64,000 bases of DNA from CAVVAY01 sp963746465 (GTDB lineage: Bacteria; Actinomycetota; Actinomycetes; JACCUZ01): positions 620,001-684,000 of the forward strand of contig CAVVAY010000013.1 in assembly GCA_963746465.1 (NCBI GenBank), read 5' to 3'. Numbering within the stretch: the stretch's first letter is position 1; each line of letters opens with the position of its first letter. The position numbers and the translations under genes were made by a program. Below, one piece after another: positions 8,246-16,795 of this stretch. The notes below the pieces were generated by a model that worked only from the letters and a program-made list of their open reading frames with translations, did no database searches and was not told the origin of the DNA.

Positions 8246-11200
8246 GAGGTCACCGCGCGGCCGTCGTCCTGGACCGGGCAGCTGGTGCGCACCGGGCACA
8301 TCGTGCAGTAGCGGTTGTCGACGGCGCGGAACGCAGACCCGGCCATGCCCTCGGCCACCTCGAGGACCAGCGCGCGGGCCCAGCCTGGGTCGTCGCTCGC
8401 CGCCAACGGGGCCTGCGCCTGCACGGCGTAGTCCTTGCCGCCGGCCTTGCCGACCTGCACCAGCTCGGCGCCCCCGCTCTCGGCCAGGCCGGCGAAGGCC
8501 CCCGCCTCGACGGCCAGCTGGTAGGTCGCCAGCTGGCCGTGCTCGGGCAGCTCGCCGGTCGGCACCTTGCTCCCGCCGGTCTTGAGGTCGACGACGACGG
8601 CGCGCCCGTCGGCGTCCCGCTCGATCCGGTCGACCCGTCCCCCGAGCCGGGCCCGGCCCACGTCGGCCTCGAAGGCGAGCTCGGTCTCGACCACCTCGCG
8701 CTGGTTGGCGGCCAACCACCGCGCCAACCGCCCGACCATGCCCGCGGCCTTCTCGCGCTCCTTGCGCTCCACCCAGCCGGAGCCGAGGTCGACGCTCGGC
8801 AGCAGAGCCTGCAGCCGGGCCTGCAGGGCCTCCTCGGTGCTCGTCTCCGGGGTGACGGCGCCCTCGGCCACCGCGTGCACCAGGGTGCCGACGCTCTGGG
8901 CCGCGCCGGCCGTGTCGCCGCCACCCACGTGCTCGAGGAACCACCGCAGCTCGCACCGCCGGAAGGACTCGACCTTCGAGGGGCTGACCGCGACGAGCTC
9001 GTCAACCTCCCGCAGCGGACGGTCGTCGGACAGCGCCGCGAGCCCCCACCAGGACTGCGGGTCGGCACCACGCGCGCCGGCAGCGGCCAGTGCCGCCAGC
9101 CGGGACGCAGCCGCAGTACGCAGGTCGTCGTCGGCGTCAGGATCGGTGAGGGACTGCCGCAGCTCGGCGACCAGGCTGGTCAGCGACAGCGAGCGGCGGA
9201 CCGGGGTCAGCGGACGCGGGTCGTCACCGGCGAGCGGGTCGATCTCGTCGAGGAACCGCGACGGGCTCAGCGCCTCGCGCTCGCTGGTGACCGCCGTGAC
9301 GAGCAGCGCACGCCGGGCCCGGGTGACCGCGACGTAGAACAGCCGGCGCTCCTCCTCGAGCAGTCGGCCCAGCGTGGCCGCGGTAGCGACCGCGGTGGCC
9401 ACCGGCTCGCCGCCGGGACGCAACAGGTCGACCAGGCGCTCGGAGCCGAGGAACGAGCCGCGCATCCGCAGGTCCGGCCAGATGCCCTCCTGGACGCCGG
9501 CCACGCACACGACGTCCCACTCGAGGCCCTTGCTGGCGTGCGCCGTGAGGATCTGGACGGCCTCGTCGGCGACCGCGCGGACCGCGGGCTCGTCGCCGGG
9601 GATCTGCTGGCCGAGCAGGTGGTCGAGGAACACCTCGGGGCCGGCGCCGGGCAGCCGGTCGCAGAACCGGGCCGCGGTCTCGAACAGCGCGACGACCGCG
9701 TCGAGATCACGATCGGCGGCCTCCCCCGACGTACCGCCCTCGCGGCTGGCCCGCTCCCAGCGGGACGCCAGACCGGTGCGCTGCCACAGCTCCCACAGCA
9801 CGTCCTCGGCGGTGGCACCGGGCGCGGCAACCGCGTCCCGCGCGACAGCGAGCAGCGAGGCGACGGCGGCTGCGGGACGGGTCGCCGCCCGCGGCAGGGC
9901 GACGAGCACCCGGGGGTCGTCGAGCGCCTCGACGAGCAGCGCGCCAGAGGCCCGCCGGCCACCCGCGTCGAGCTCGGCCCGGCGCAGCGCCTGGCGGAGC
10001 CGGCGCAGTCCCATCACGTCGGCGCCGCCGACCGAGGAGGTGAGCAGCGCGACGGCGGCATCCTCGTCGAGCGTCTCCGGCCGGGTCGCGCAGCGCAGCA
10101 GGAGCAGCAGCGGGCGCACGGCGGGCTCCTGCACCAGCGGCACCTCGTCGCCGGACACCGCGACCGGCACGCCCGCGGCGACCATGGCGCGGCGCAGCAC
10201 CGGCATCGCGTGCACCGTCGACCGCACGAGCACGGCCATCTGCGACCACGGCACGCCCTCGACGAGATGGGCATGGCGCAGCCGTGCCGCGACGTGCGCG
10301 GCCTCCTGCGCCTCGGAACGCAGCACGGCGACCGAGAGCTCGCCCGGCGGCAGCCCGGTCATCGGCAGCAGGTCACGGTGCCGCCGCGGACCGCCGAGCC
10401 CGCGGGACACCCGGCGGCTGGCGGCGAGCAGCGCCGTCCCCGATCGCCGGCAGGTGCTGAGCGCGACGACCGGCGCCGGGGCGTCGGCGGCTGTGCGGAA
10501 CTGGTCGCGGAAGCTGCGGATGCCGGAGACGTCGGCGCCGCGGAAACCGTAGATGGCCTGGTCGGGGTCGCCGACCGCAACCAGGTCGCGCCCCTGGCCG
10601 GACAGCAGGGTGAGCAGCTCGACCTGCGCGGGGTCGGTGTCCTGCAGCTCGTCGACGAAGACGTGCGGACGGGCGGCCTGCTCGGCGGCGAGCAGCGCGG
10701 GCTCGCGCAGCCAGAGCCCGACCACGGCGCGGATCAGCTCGGCGGGGTCGTAGCTGGCCGCCTCCTGCAGCGCGGTCACGCCGGCGTACTGGCGCATGAA
10801 CCGGGCGGCGGCGCGCCAGTCGTCGCGGCCCTGCACCCGGCCGAGCCGGTCGAGCTCCTCAGCGGTGACACCACGCTCGTAGGCCCGCATCACCAGGTCG
10901 CGCAGCTCCTGGGCGAAGCCGCGGGTGGCGAGAGCTGCCCGCAACCGGTCCGGCCAGTCGACCGCGCCGCCCTCGAGGTCGCCGGCCAGCAGGTCGCGGA
11001 CCACGAGGTCCTGCTCGGGGCCGGCCAGCAGCCGCGGCGCCGGCTCGCCACGGGCGGCGGCCTCGCGGCGGAGGACGCCGAAGGCATAGGAGTGGAAGGT
11101 CCGGGCCAGCGGCTCCTTGGTGGCCCGGCCGAGCCGCGCGGTGATGCGGGACCGCAGCTCAGCGGCCGCCCGGCGTCCGAAGGTGAGCACCAGCACCTGC

Positions 11201-11430
11201 TCGGGGTCTGCACCGGCCGCGATGCGCGCCACGACCGCCTCGACCACCGTCGTGGTCTTGCCGGTGCCGGGACCGGCCAGCACGAGCAGCGGTCCGCCAC
11301 GGTGGTCGACGACCTCCTGCTGGGCAGCGTCGAGCACCGGCACGGCGACGGGTCGGGCCGCTGGCCGGGTCAGCCGGTAGGCCGGGGCGGAGCTGCTCAC
11401 GCCGGCCATCCCACCACGACCCCGAGACAC
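8242..11430 (-). CDS. adnA: AdnA subunit of the AdnAB helicase-nuclease
   Basis: The 1062-residue subunit has Walker A GPGTGKTT, a Walker B-like VDELQDTDPAQ, motif III GDPDQAIYGFRGA, a late helicase motif region (TAHASKGLEWDVV) and a C-terminal nuclease (VVVDLKTGGSK). A CTMCPVRTSC cluster near the end, with an earlier Cys (RRCELRWF), suggests a four-Cys iron-sulfur staple as in AddB-type nucleases. Start GTG 11430 follows the M16 gene by 17 nt; ATG 11409 is an equally reasonable start, and neither has a strong ribosome site. It precedes adnB with a 4-nt overlap, as in Rv3202c-Rv3201c. Confidence 0.92.
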   Translation of the reverse strand: MSRGRGGMAGVSSSAPAYRLTRPAARPVAVPVLDAAQQEVVDHRGGPLLVLAGPGTGKTTTVVEAVVARIAAGADPEQVLVLTFGRRAAAELRSRITARLGRATKEPLARTFHSYAFGVLRREAAARGEPAPRLLAGPEQDLVVRDLLAGDLEGGAVDWPDRLRAALATRGFAQELRDLVMRAYERGVTAEELDRLGRVQGRDDWRAAARFMRQYAGVTALQEAASYDPAELIRAVVGLWLREPALLAAEQAARPHVFVDELQDTDPAQVELLTLLSGQGRDLVAVGDPDQAIYGFRGADVSGIRSFRDQFRTAADAPAPVVALSTCRRSGTALLAASRRVSRGLGGPRRHRDLLPMTGLPPGELSVAVLRSEAQEAAHVAARLRHAHLVEGVPWSQMAVLVRSTVHAMPVLRRAMVAAGVPVAVSGDEVPLVQEPAVRPLLLLLRCATRPETLDEDAAVALLTSSVGGADVMGLRRLRQALRRAELDAGGRRASGALLVEALDDPRVLVALPRAATRPAAAVASLLAVARDAVAAPGATAEDVLWELWQRTGLASRWERASREGGTSGEAADRDLDAVVALFETAARFCDRLPGAGPEVFLDHLLGQQIPGDEPAVRAVADEAVQILTAHASKGLEWDVVCVAGVQEGIWPDLRMRGSFLGSERLVDLLRPGGEPVATAVATAATLGRLLEEERRLFYVAVTRARRALLVTAVTSEREALSPSRFLDEIDPLAGDDPRPLTPVRRSLSLTSLVAELRQSLTDPDADDDLRTAAASRLAALAAAGARGADPQSWWGLAALSDDRPLREVDELVAVSPSKVESFRRCELRWFLEHVGGGDTAGAAQSVGTLVHAVAEGAVTPETSTEEALQARLQALLPSVDLGSGWVERKEREKAAGMVGRLARWLAANQREVVETELAFEADVGRARLGGRVDRIERDADGRAVVVDLKTGGSKVPTGELPEHGQLATYQLAVEAGAFAGLAESGGAELVQVGKAGGKDYAVQAQAPLAASDDPGWARALVLEVAEGMAGSAFRAVDNRYCTMCPVRTSCPVQDDGRAVTS

Positions 11431-11447
11431 GACCGCCGGCCCGCAGG

Positions 11448-12789
11448 TCAGGTGCGGGTGACCTCGGTGAGGGTGGCCAGCGGGGCCTCGACCTGCGCGG
11501 CGTCGCCGACGACCGTGGTGACCATCGAGGCCGGTGCGAGCAGGGTCTGGGCGACGGCGTGCACGTCGTCCGGCGTCACCGCCATCAGTGCGTCCGGGTG
11601 CTCCCTCAGCCAGCTGACGTCCAGGCCGTCGGCCAGCAAGACGGTCAGGGTCGCGGCCAGCCCCGCCTGGGTGGCGGTGGACAGCGCCAGCGTCCCGACC
11701 AGGTACTGCGCGGTCGCCGTCACCTCCTCCGCGCTCGGCGGCAGCGACACCATCCGGCCGAGCTCGTAGCCGATCTCGACGAGCGCCGGCGCGGTCACCT
11801 CGGTCGCGACGTCCGCGGCCGTCAGCAGGCAGGAGGACGCCGACCCGTGCCGGATCGAGCTGCGCGGGCTGTAGGTGTAGCCCTTGTCCTCACGGATGTT
11901 CATCACCAGCCGGGAGGAGAAGTAGCCGCCGAACAGCGCGTTGGCCACCTCGGCCGCCGCGTACGACGGGTGGCTGCGGGCGATCGCGGCTCCGCCCATC
12001 CGGATGTTCGACTGCACGGCGCCCGGCCGGTCGACCAGCCGCAGCGGTCCGCGTTCGAGAGTCCCCACCTTGGGCACTCTGGTCGGCCCACCCGGGGTGT
12101 CCCACCCCTCGAGGGCGGCAGCCACCTGGTCCAGCGCGCGGGCCGGGGTGAGGTCGCCCACCAGCACCAGCAGGCTGCCGTCCGGCACCGCGCGACGGCG
12201 GTGCGCCGGACGCAGCGCGGACGCCGGCACCGACAGCACCTCCTCGGCCGACGGGTGCTCGCGGCCGTAGGGGTGCTCGCCGTACATCTGCTGCAGCCAG
12301 GCCTCGTCGGCCTGCACACCCGGCTGGGACAGCGCCCGGCGCAGCTGGTCGGCCAGCCGGGCCGCCTCGCCCTCGACCGGTCCCTTCGGGTAGGCCGCAC
12401 CGGTGAGCACCTCGGACAGCAGGCTCGAGCAGCTCGCCGAGGCCGGCACGCAAGGACTCGCCGGCCAGCACCAGCCGGTCGGCGTCACCGCTGACCCGCA
12501 GCGACCCGCCGATCCGCTGCAGCGCCTCGGCCAGCTCGCCCTGCGAACGCTCGGCGGTGCCGAGCAGCATGGTGCGTTCGAGCAGCGCCGCACGGGCGAG
12601 GTCCGCGTCCCGGCGTACGGCGGTGGGGATCCGGAGCCGCACGTGCACGATCGGCACGCTGGGCCGGCGGACGGCCACGACGCGCAGACCCGAGGGCAGC
12701 ATCCGCTCGGCCACGGTCGGCAGCCGGGGCTTGCGAGGGCGCCCGAGACCGGGCACCTCACGGGGCGTCGCCTTGCCCTTCGGGCTCAT
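11448..12789 (-). pseudogene. M16-family peptidase, non-catalytic partner subunit (frameshifted in this sequence)
   Basis: Two reading frames together make one M16 protein of about 446 residues. The first runs from ATG 12789 to about 12420 (ending GESLRAGLGELL). The second continues from there (SEVLTGAAYPKGPVEG) to the stop at 11448. A one-base loss near 12415-12430 explains the break. The position that carries HxxEH in active M16 enzymes reads ARAALLERTMLLG, so this is the inactive half of an alpha/beta pair. The C-terminal half keeps typical M16 features (ALFGGYFSSRLVMNIREDKGYTYS). ATG 12789 overlaps the upstream stop (TGATG). Sequencing error or true lesion cannot be told apart here. Confidence 0.82.
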
Positions 12790-14090
12790 CAGGACCCTCC
12801 CGCGACCAGGTCGAGGCGGGCCCGTGCACCGGGCCGCAGGGCGCCGGCAGCCGCAGCGACCCGGTCGCCGGTGACGGCACCGAGCAGGCCGGGCAGCTCA
12901 CCGATCAGGTCCGGCCGGCCCCGTTGCTGCTCGAACGCGGCCATCGCCAGGGTGCGGGACAGCACGTGGTCCTGACCCTGCAGCAGCGCCGAGCCGAGCC
13001 GGGCGCGCACCCGCTCCAGCTCGTCGTCCGGGACGCCGTCGGTGGCCACCCGGTCGAGCTCCTCGTCGACGGCGGCCACGACCCGGTCGCCCGGCACGTC
13101 GTCGGCGTGGTGCGCCTCGATCAGGAAGGCGGTCGGGTTGCGCACGTCGAAGGCGTCCTCCATGAAGGCCAGGTGTGCGCCGACATCGCTGGCAACCCGA
13201 TCCTGCTGCACCAAGCGCTTGCGCAGCCGTGAGGCGTCGCCGGTAGCCAGCACCGAGCTGAGCACGACGTAGGGCAGGTAGGCATCGAGGTCGTCGGGGT
13301 CGGGCACCCGCCAGCCGAGGGCGACCGCCGGTGCGGGCGCGAGCGGGTCGACCTGCTCGCTCCGACGCTCCGAGGTCGGTGCCGGCTCGTCGAAGTCGGG
13401 CCGCTGCGGGACGGTACGCCGGGGCACGTCGCCGAAGTGCTTCTGCACGAGGGCCATCGCGGTCTCGGGATCGACGTCGCCGCCGATGGCCAGCACGGCG
13501 TTGCCCGGCGCGTAGTAGCGGTCGAAGAAGTCGCGGGCGTCCTCGACGGTCGCGCTCTCGAGGTCCTCGAAGCCGCCGTAGCCGTTGTGCGCGTTGGGAA
13601 ACGTCTCGAACAGCAGCGGCGGCAGGGTCAGCCAGGGGAACCCGCCGTACGGCTGGTTCAGCACGTTGACCCGGATCTCCTCCTTCACCACCGCGATCTG
13701 GTTCGCGAGGTTCTCCTCGTTCACCGCGGGAGACCGCATCCGGTCGGCCTCGAGGAACAGCGCTCGTTCGAGTGCGTTGGAGGGCAACGCCTCGTAGTAG
13801 TTCGTGTAGTCGAGACGGGTCGAGCCGTTCAGCGTGCCGCCCGAGGACTGCACGTACTTGACGTGGTCCATCTTCCCCAGCGACGCCGAGCCCTGGAACA
13901 TCAGGTGCTCGAAGAGGTGCGCGAACCCGGTGCGTCCCTCGGGCTCGGACCGGATGCCCACGTCGTAGTAGACGGCGACGGCCACTACGGGCGCCGACCG
14001 GTCGGGAGCGAGCACGACGCGCAGCCCGTTGCGGAGGGTGGTCCGCTCGACGGCGTACGACGTGGCGGACGGTGCAACTGCTCGAGCCAT
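12789..14090 (-). CDS. M16-family zinc peptidase, catalytic subunit
   Basis: The 433-residue insulinase/processing-peptidase-type protein has the inverted zinc motif HLFEHLMF (HxxEH) near residue 59 and the downstream metal Glu in AVVKEEIRVNV about 75 residues later. These mark it as the active partner of the adjacent gene. M16B/C bacterial pairs degrade peptides in a clamshell chamber; localisation is uncertain because no signal peptide is seen. ATG 14090 is the only Met matching the family N-terminus (RTTLRNGLRVVLAPD). Its stop overlaps the next start (TGATG), so both subunits are made in a coupled fashion. Confidence 0.9.
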   Translation of the reverse strand: MARAVAPSATSYAVERTTLRNGLRVVLAPDRSAPVVAVAVYYDVGIRSEPEGRTGFAHLFEHLMFQGSASLGKMDHVKYVQSSGGTLNGSTRLDYTNYYEALPSNALERALFLEADRMRSPAVNEENLANQIAVVKEEIRVNVLNQPYGGFPWLTLPPLLFETFPNAHNGYGGFEDLESATVEDARDFFDRYYAPGNAVLAIGGDVDPETAMALVQKHFGDVPRRTVPQRPDFDEPAPTSERRSEQVDPLAPAPAVALGWRVPDPDDLDAYLPYVVLSSVLATGDASRLRKRLVQQDRVASDVGAHLAFMEDAFDVRNPTAFLIEAHHADDVPGDRVVAAVDEELDRVATDGVPDDELERVRARLGSALLQGQDHVLSRTLAMAAFEQQRGRPDLIGELPGLLGAVTGDRVAAAAGALRPGARARLDLVAGGS

Positions 14091-14119
14091 GCGGGCGACC
14101 GTACCTTTCCGGGATCGCC

Positions 14120-14446
14120 TCAGCCGGGCCGCCCGTCCCAGCGGGCGCGTCGCATGTCCACCCGCAACCCGTCCGGACGCAACGGGGTCGCCTCGGCCCG
14201 CAGGTTGTCCAGGCACTCGCTCTCCTTGCCGGGCGGCGGAGAGCCGTCGGCGTGGATCACCCGCCACCACGGCAGCTCCGCGTCGCTGCGCGACATCACC
14301 TGGCCGACCTGACGCGGCCCACCGGCTCCCAGGAACTCGGCCACGTCGCCGTACGACATGACGCGACCTGGCGGTATCTGCAGGACGACGCCGATCACCT
14401 GCTCCTCGAACGGCAGGTCGGCCTCGGGGGTCACGCCGGACAGCAT
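14120..14446 (-). CDS. Alkyltransferase-like protein (ATL), MGMT fold without the active Cys
   Basis: The 108-residue protein has only the DNA-binding C-terminal domain of O6-alkylguanine-DNA alkyltransferase. The helix-turn-helix region (VMSYGDVAEFLG, PRQVGQVM) is present, and the active-site PCHR is replaced by PWWR. ATL proteins bind O6-alkylguanine, flip it and flag it for nucleotide excision repair instead of transferring the alkyl group. The best studied members have PWHR, so a second Trp in place of His is a variation. Position between M16 genes and moeZ parallels Rv3204, an alkyltransferase-type gene between adnA and moeZ in M. tuberculosis. Confidence 0.85.
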   Translation of the reverse strand: MLSGVTPEADLPFEEQVIGVVLQIPPGRVMSYGDVAEFLGAGGPRQVGQVMSRSDAELPWWRVIHADGSPPPGKESECLDNLRAEATPLRPDGLRVDMRRARWDGRPG

Positions 14447-14461
14447 CCCGCAGCGCTGCGG

Positions 14462-15064
14462 TCAGCCGAGCCGACCCGCGGCCGACGCCGACCCGAGCCA
14501 GGTGTGCGGAGCGCCTTCCCAGCACCAGCCGAGCCGCGGGCGGCCCTTGCTCACCCAGAGCGCGGGCACCCGCTTGTCGCCGCACCGCGAGGCCAGCATC
14601 GAGAAGCAGGTCGCCGACCGGAGCAGCCCGCCGTCCTGCAGCAGCAGCGCGAGTCCCTCGTCGAGGGTCAGCGGGGTGCGGCCGCTGGCCAGCAGCGGGG
14701 GAAGCACCTGCGCGGGGGGGACGTCCAGCCACTCCCGGCCGGTCTCGGGGTCGACGAGCAGGTAGGGAGAGTCGGGGATCTTCACGTCGGCGGTGGGGCG
14801 GAACCGAGCCAGGTCGTCGGGCTCCATGGTGGTGAAGCCGTGCTTGCCGTTCATCGCGGTAAGCGCCACCAGCTGGTCGGCGGGCGCGAGCCCCGGGACC
14901 ACGACGACGAATGACTGCTCGTCGAGCACGGCGGCCTGTTCGTGCAGGGCCGCGAGCGGCGGGACGGCGAGGCCCAGGCCGGCGAGCACGGCGACCTGGC
15001 GGTCGACCTCTGCGTGCGGATCGGTCAGCGGGGCGGGCGTGGTGGTCTCAGCGGTGCGCGGCAC
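14462..15064 (-). CDS. DUF5701 family protein
   Basis: The 200-residue cytosolic protein is recognised as the actinobacterial DUF5701 family from GFTTMEPDDLARF, SPYLLVDPETGREWLDVPP, TPLTLDEGLALLLQ, CFSMLASRCGDKRVPALW and RPRLGWCWEGAPHTWLGSAS. Its function is unknown. GTG 15064 is chosen because GAAGGG lies 6 nt upstream; a TTG at 15100 is possible but lies before that ribosome site. It stands 15 nt before the ATL gene and may be co-transcribed with it. Confidence 0.82.
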   Translation of the reverse strand: MPRTAETTTPAPLTDPHAEVDRQVAVLAGLGLAVPPLAALHEQAAVLDEQSFVVVVPGLAPADQLVALTAMNGKHGFTTMEPDDLARFRPTADVKIPDSPYLLVDPETGREWLDVPPAQVLPPLLASGRTPLTLDEGLALLLQDGGLLRSATCFSMLASRCGDKRVPALWVSKGRPRLGWCWEGAPHTWLGSASAAGRLG

Positions 15065-15127
15065 GGGCGACCCTTCGTCCGGGAGCGGGCAGGATCCCAA
15101 CGCATCCCACCCATCCCGAGTTCCCCA

Positions 15128-15177
15128 TGATCATGAAGGTTCGCATCCGCTCTTGGGGGGTGGATCTTTCATGATCA
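15128..15177. repeat. Perfect 10-bp inverted repeat in the spacer between GNAT and DUF5701 genes
   Basis: TGATCATGAA (15128-15137) is mirrored by TTCATGATCA (15168-15177) with a 30-nt loop containing a G run. The sequence is much more AT-rich than its surroundings. It sits downstream of the moeZ-GNAT operon and upstream of the DUF5701 start. It could end transcription or be one copy of a dispersed palindromic element. No U-tract follows, so an ordinary intrinsic terminator is doubtful. Confidence 0.6.
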
Positions 15178-15195
15178 CCGGAAAGGGGCCGCCGG

Positions 15196-15519
15196 CTAGA
15201 GGTCGAAGCGGGCGCGGTCGGCCTCGGGCACCACGTCGACGAGGTCCGGGTGGCGCTGCAGGTACTCCTTCACGAACGGGCAGTACGGCAGCACGGCGAC
15301 ACCGCGGTCGCGCAGCGCGGTCAGCGCCTCGCGCACCAGCCGCGAACCGAGCCCCTGACCCTCGACGGCGTCGGACACCTCGGTGTGGGTGAACGCGTAG
15401 GCGTCGCCCTCGAGCCGGTAGGCCGCGAAACCGGCACGCTCTCCGCCCACCGAGATCTCGAACCGGTGCGCACCCGGGTTGTCGCGGACGCTGATGTCGT
15501 CCGAAGGCTCCGCAGTCAT
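15196..15519 (-). CDS. Small GNAT-like N-acetyltransferase (YjdJ/NATD1 type)
   Basis: The 107-residue single-domain protein has the compact Gcn5-like signature: FEISVGGERAGFAAYRLEG, then THTEVSDAVEGQGLGSRLV (acyl-CoA pyrophosphate loop) and VLPYCPFVKEYLQRHP. This subfamily lacks the first strands of classical GNATs, and its substrates are largely unknown. ATG 15519 overlaps the moeZ stop (TGATG), so the two genes are translationally coupled. Confidence 0.85.
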   Translation of the reverse strand: MTAEPSDDISVRDNPGAHRFEISVGGERAGFAAYRLEGDAYAFTHTEVSDAVEGQGLGSRLVREALTALRDRGVAVLPYCPFVKEYLQRHPDLVDVVPEADRARFDL

Positions 15520-16706
15520 CAGTACGTCGGGAGGCTGGGGTCGATCTGGTTCGCCCAGGCGATCACGCCACCACCGACGTGCACCGCGTCGGAGAACCCT
15601 GCGCCCTTGAGCACCGCGAGCGTCTCGGCCGACCGGGCACCGGTCTTGCAGTGCAGCACCACCGGCTTGTCCTGCGGCAGGTCGGCGAGCACCTCGCCGG
15701 ACAGGATGCGGTCCTTCGGGATCAGCGTCGCACCCGGGATCGACACGATCTCGAACTCGTTCGGCTCGCGCACGTCGACCAGGTAGAAGTCCTTGCCGGC
15801 GTCCATCATCGCCTTGAGGTCCTTGACCGAGATCGTCGAGCCCTTGGCCGCCTCGGCCGCCTCCTCGCTGATCGTGCCGCAGAACGCCTCGTAGTCGATC
15901 AGCCCGGTCTCCAGGGTGATCTCCGGGTTCTTGCCGCACACCGGGCACTCGGGGTCCTTGCGGACCTTCACCGAGCGGTAGGTCATCTCCAGCGCGTCGT
16001 AGACCATCAGCCGGCCGACCAGCGGGTCGCCGATGCCGGTGATGAGCTTGATCGCCTCGTTGACCTGGATCGAGCCGATCGACGCGCACAGCACGCCGAG
16101 CACGCCGCCCTCGGCGCAGGACGGCACCATGCCGGGGGGCGGGGGCTCCGGGTAGAGGCAGCGGTAGCACGGCCCGTTCTCGGCCCAGAACACCGAGGCC
16201 TGGCCGTCGAAGCGGTAGATCGAGCCCCACACGTAGGGCTTGCCGAGCAGCACGGCCGCGTCGTTGACCAGGTAGCGGGTCGCGAAGTTGTCAGTGCCGT
16301 CGACGATCAGGTCGTACGGCTGGAAGATCTCGAAGACGTTCGAGGAGTCGAGCCGCTCCTCGTGCAGGACGACCTCGACGAAGGGGTTGGCCTCCTCGAT
16401 CGACTCCTTGGCGCTGATCGCCTTCGACTTCCCGATGTCGGACTGGCCGTGGATGATCTGGCGCTGCAGGTTCGACTCGTCGACGACGTCGAAGTCGATG
16501 ATCCCCAGCGTGCCCACACCGGCGGCGGCCAGGTACAGCAGCGCGGGCGAGCCGAGGCCGCCGGCACCGACCACCAAGACCTTGGCGTTCTTCAGCCGCT
16601 TCTGGCCGGTCATGCCGACGTCCGGGATGATCAGGTGGCGCGAGTAGCGGCGCACCTCGTCGACGGTGAGCTCGCTGGCGGGCTCGACGAGCGCTGGCAA
16701 TGACAC
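15519..16706 (-). CDS. moeZ: Adenylyltransferase/sulfurtransferase MoeZ
   Basis: The 395-residue two-domain protein has an N-terminal ThiF/MoeB adenylation domain with GAGGLGSPALLYLAAAG, the catalytic DGTDNFATRYLVND segment and zinc Cys pairs (CYRC and CPVC). A C-terminal rhodanese domain carries active-loop Cys in LHCKTGARSAE. In actinobacteria MoeZ adenylates and thiolates the C-termini of sulfur-carrier proteins (MoaD, CysO and others), feeding molybdopterin, cysteine and thio-metabolite synthesis. GTG 16706 gives the family N-terminus (ELTVDEVRRYSRHLIIPD). It is divergent from the C26 hydrolase. The homologue is Rv3206c. Confidence 0.94.
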   Translation of the reverse strand: MSLPALVEPASELTVDEVRRYSRHLIIPDVGMTGQKRLKNAKVLVVGAGGLGSPALLYLAAAGVGTLGIIDFDVVDESNLQRQIIHGQSDIGKSKAISAKESIEEANPFVEVVLHEERLDSSNVFEIFQPYDLIVDGTDNFATRYLVNDAAVLLGKPYVWGSIYRFDGQASVFWAENGPCYRCLYPEPPPPGMVPSCAEGGVLGVLCASIGSIQVNEAIKLITGIGDPLVGRLMVYDALEMTYRSVKVRKDPECPVCGKNPEITLETGLIDYEAFCGTISEEAAEAAKGSTISVKDLKAMMDAGKDFYLVDVREPNEFEIVSIPGATLIPKDRILSGEVLADLPQDKPVVLHCKTGARSAETLAVLKGAGFSDAVHVGGGVIAWANQIDPSLPTY

Positions 16707-16795
16707 GGGACGCGGCCTCCGGGTCGGCGGTTCGGGAACCCCTAGTGAACCTCCTCCGGCCCCAGGACCATTCCCCGCCTGTCAGCATGTGGGAC

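Noticed and set aside
4988..11769. Very long open frames on the plus strand opposite adnB and adnA (over 1000 codons each)
   Set aside because: They are mirror-image frames of GC-rich coding DNA: rich in Arg, Gly, Ala, Pro, no domains, no ribosome sites, while the minus strand shows complete AdnA and AdnB motifs.
15128..15177. Ordinary intrinsic terminator for the moeZ operon
   Set aside because: The arms are AT-rich, the loop is long (30 nt) and no U-tract follows, so the hairpin would be weak.
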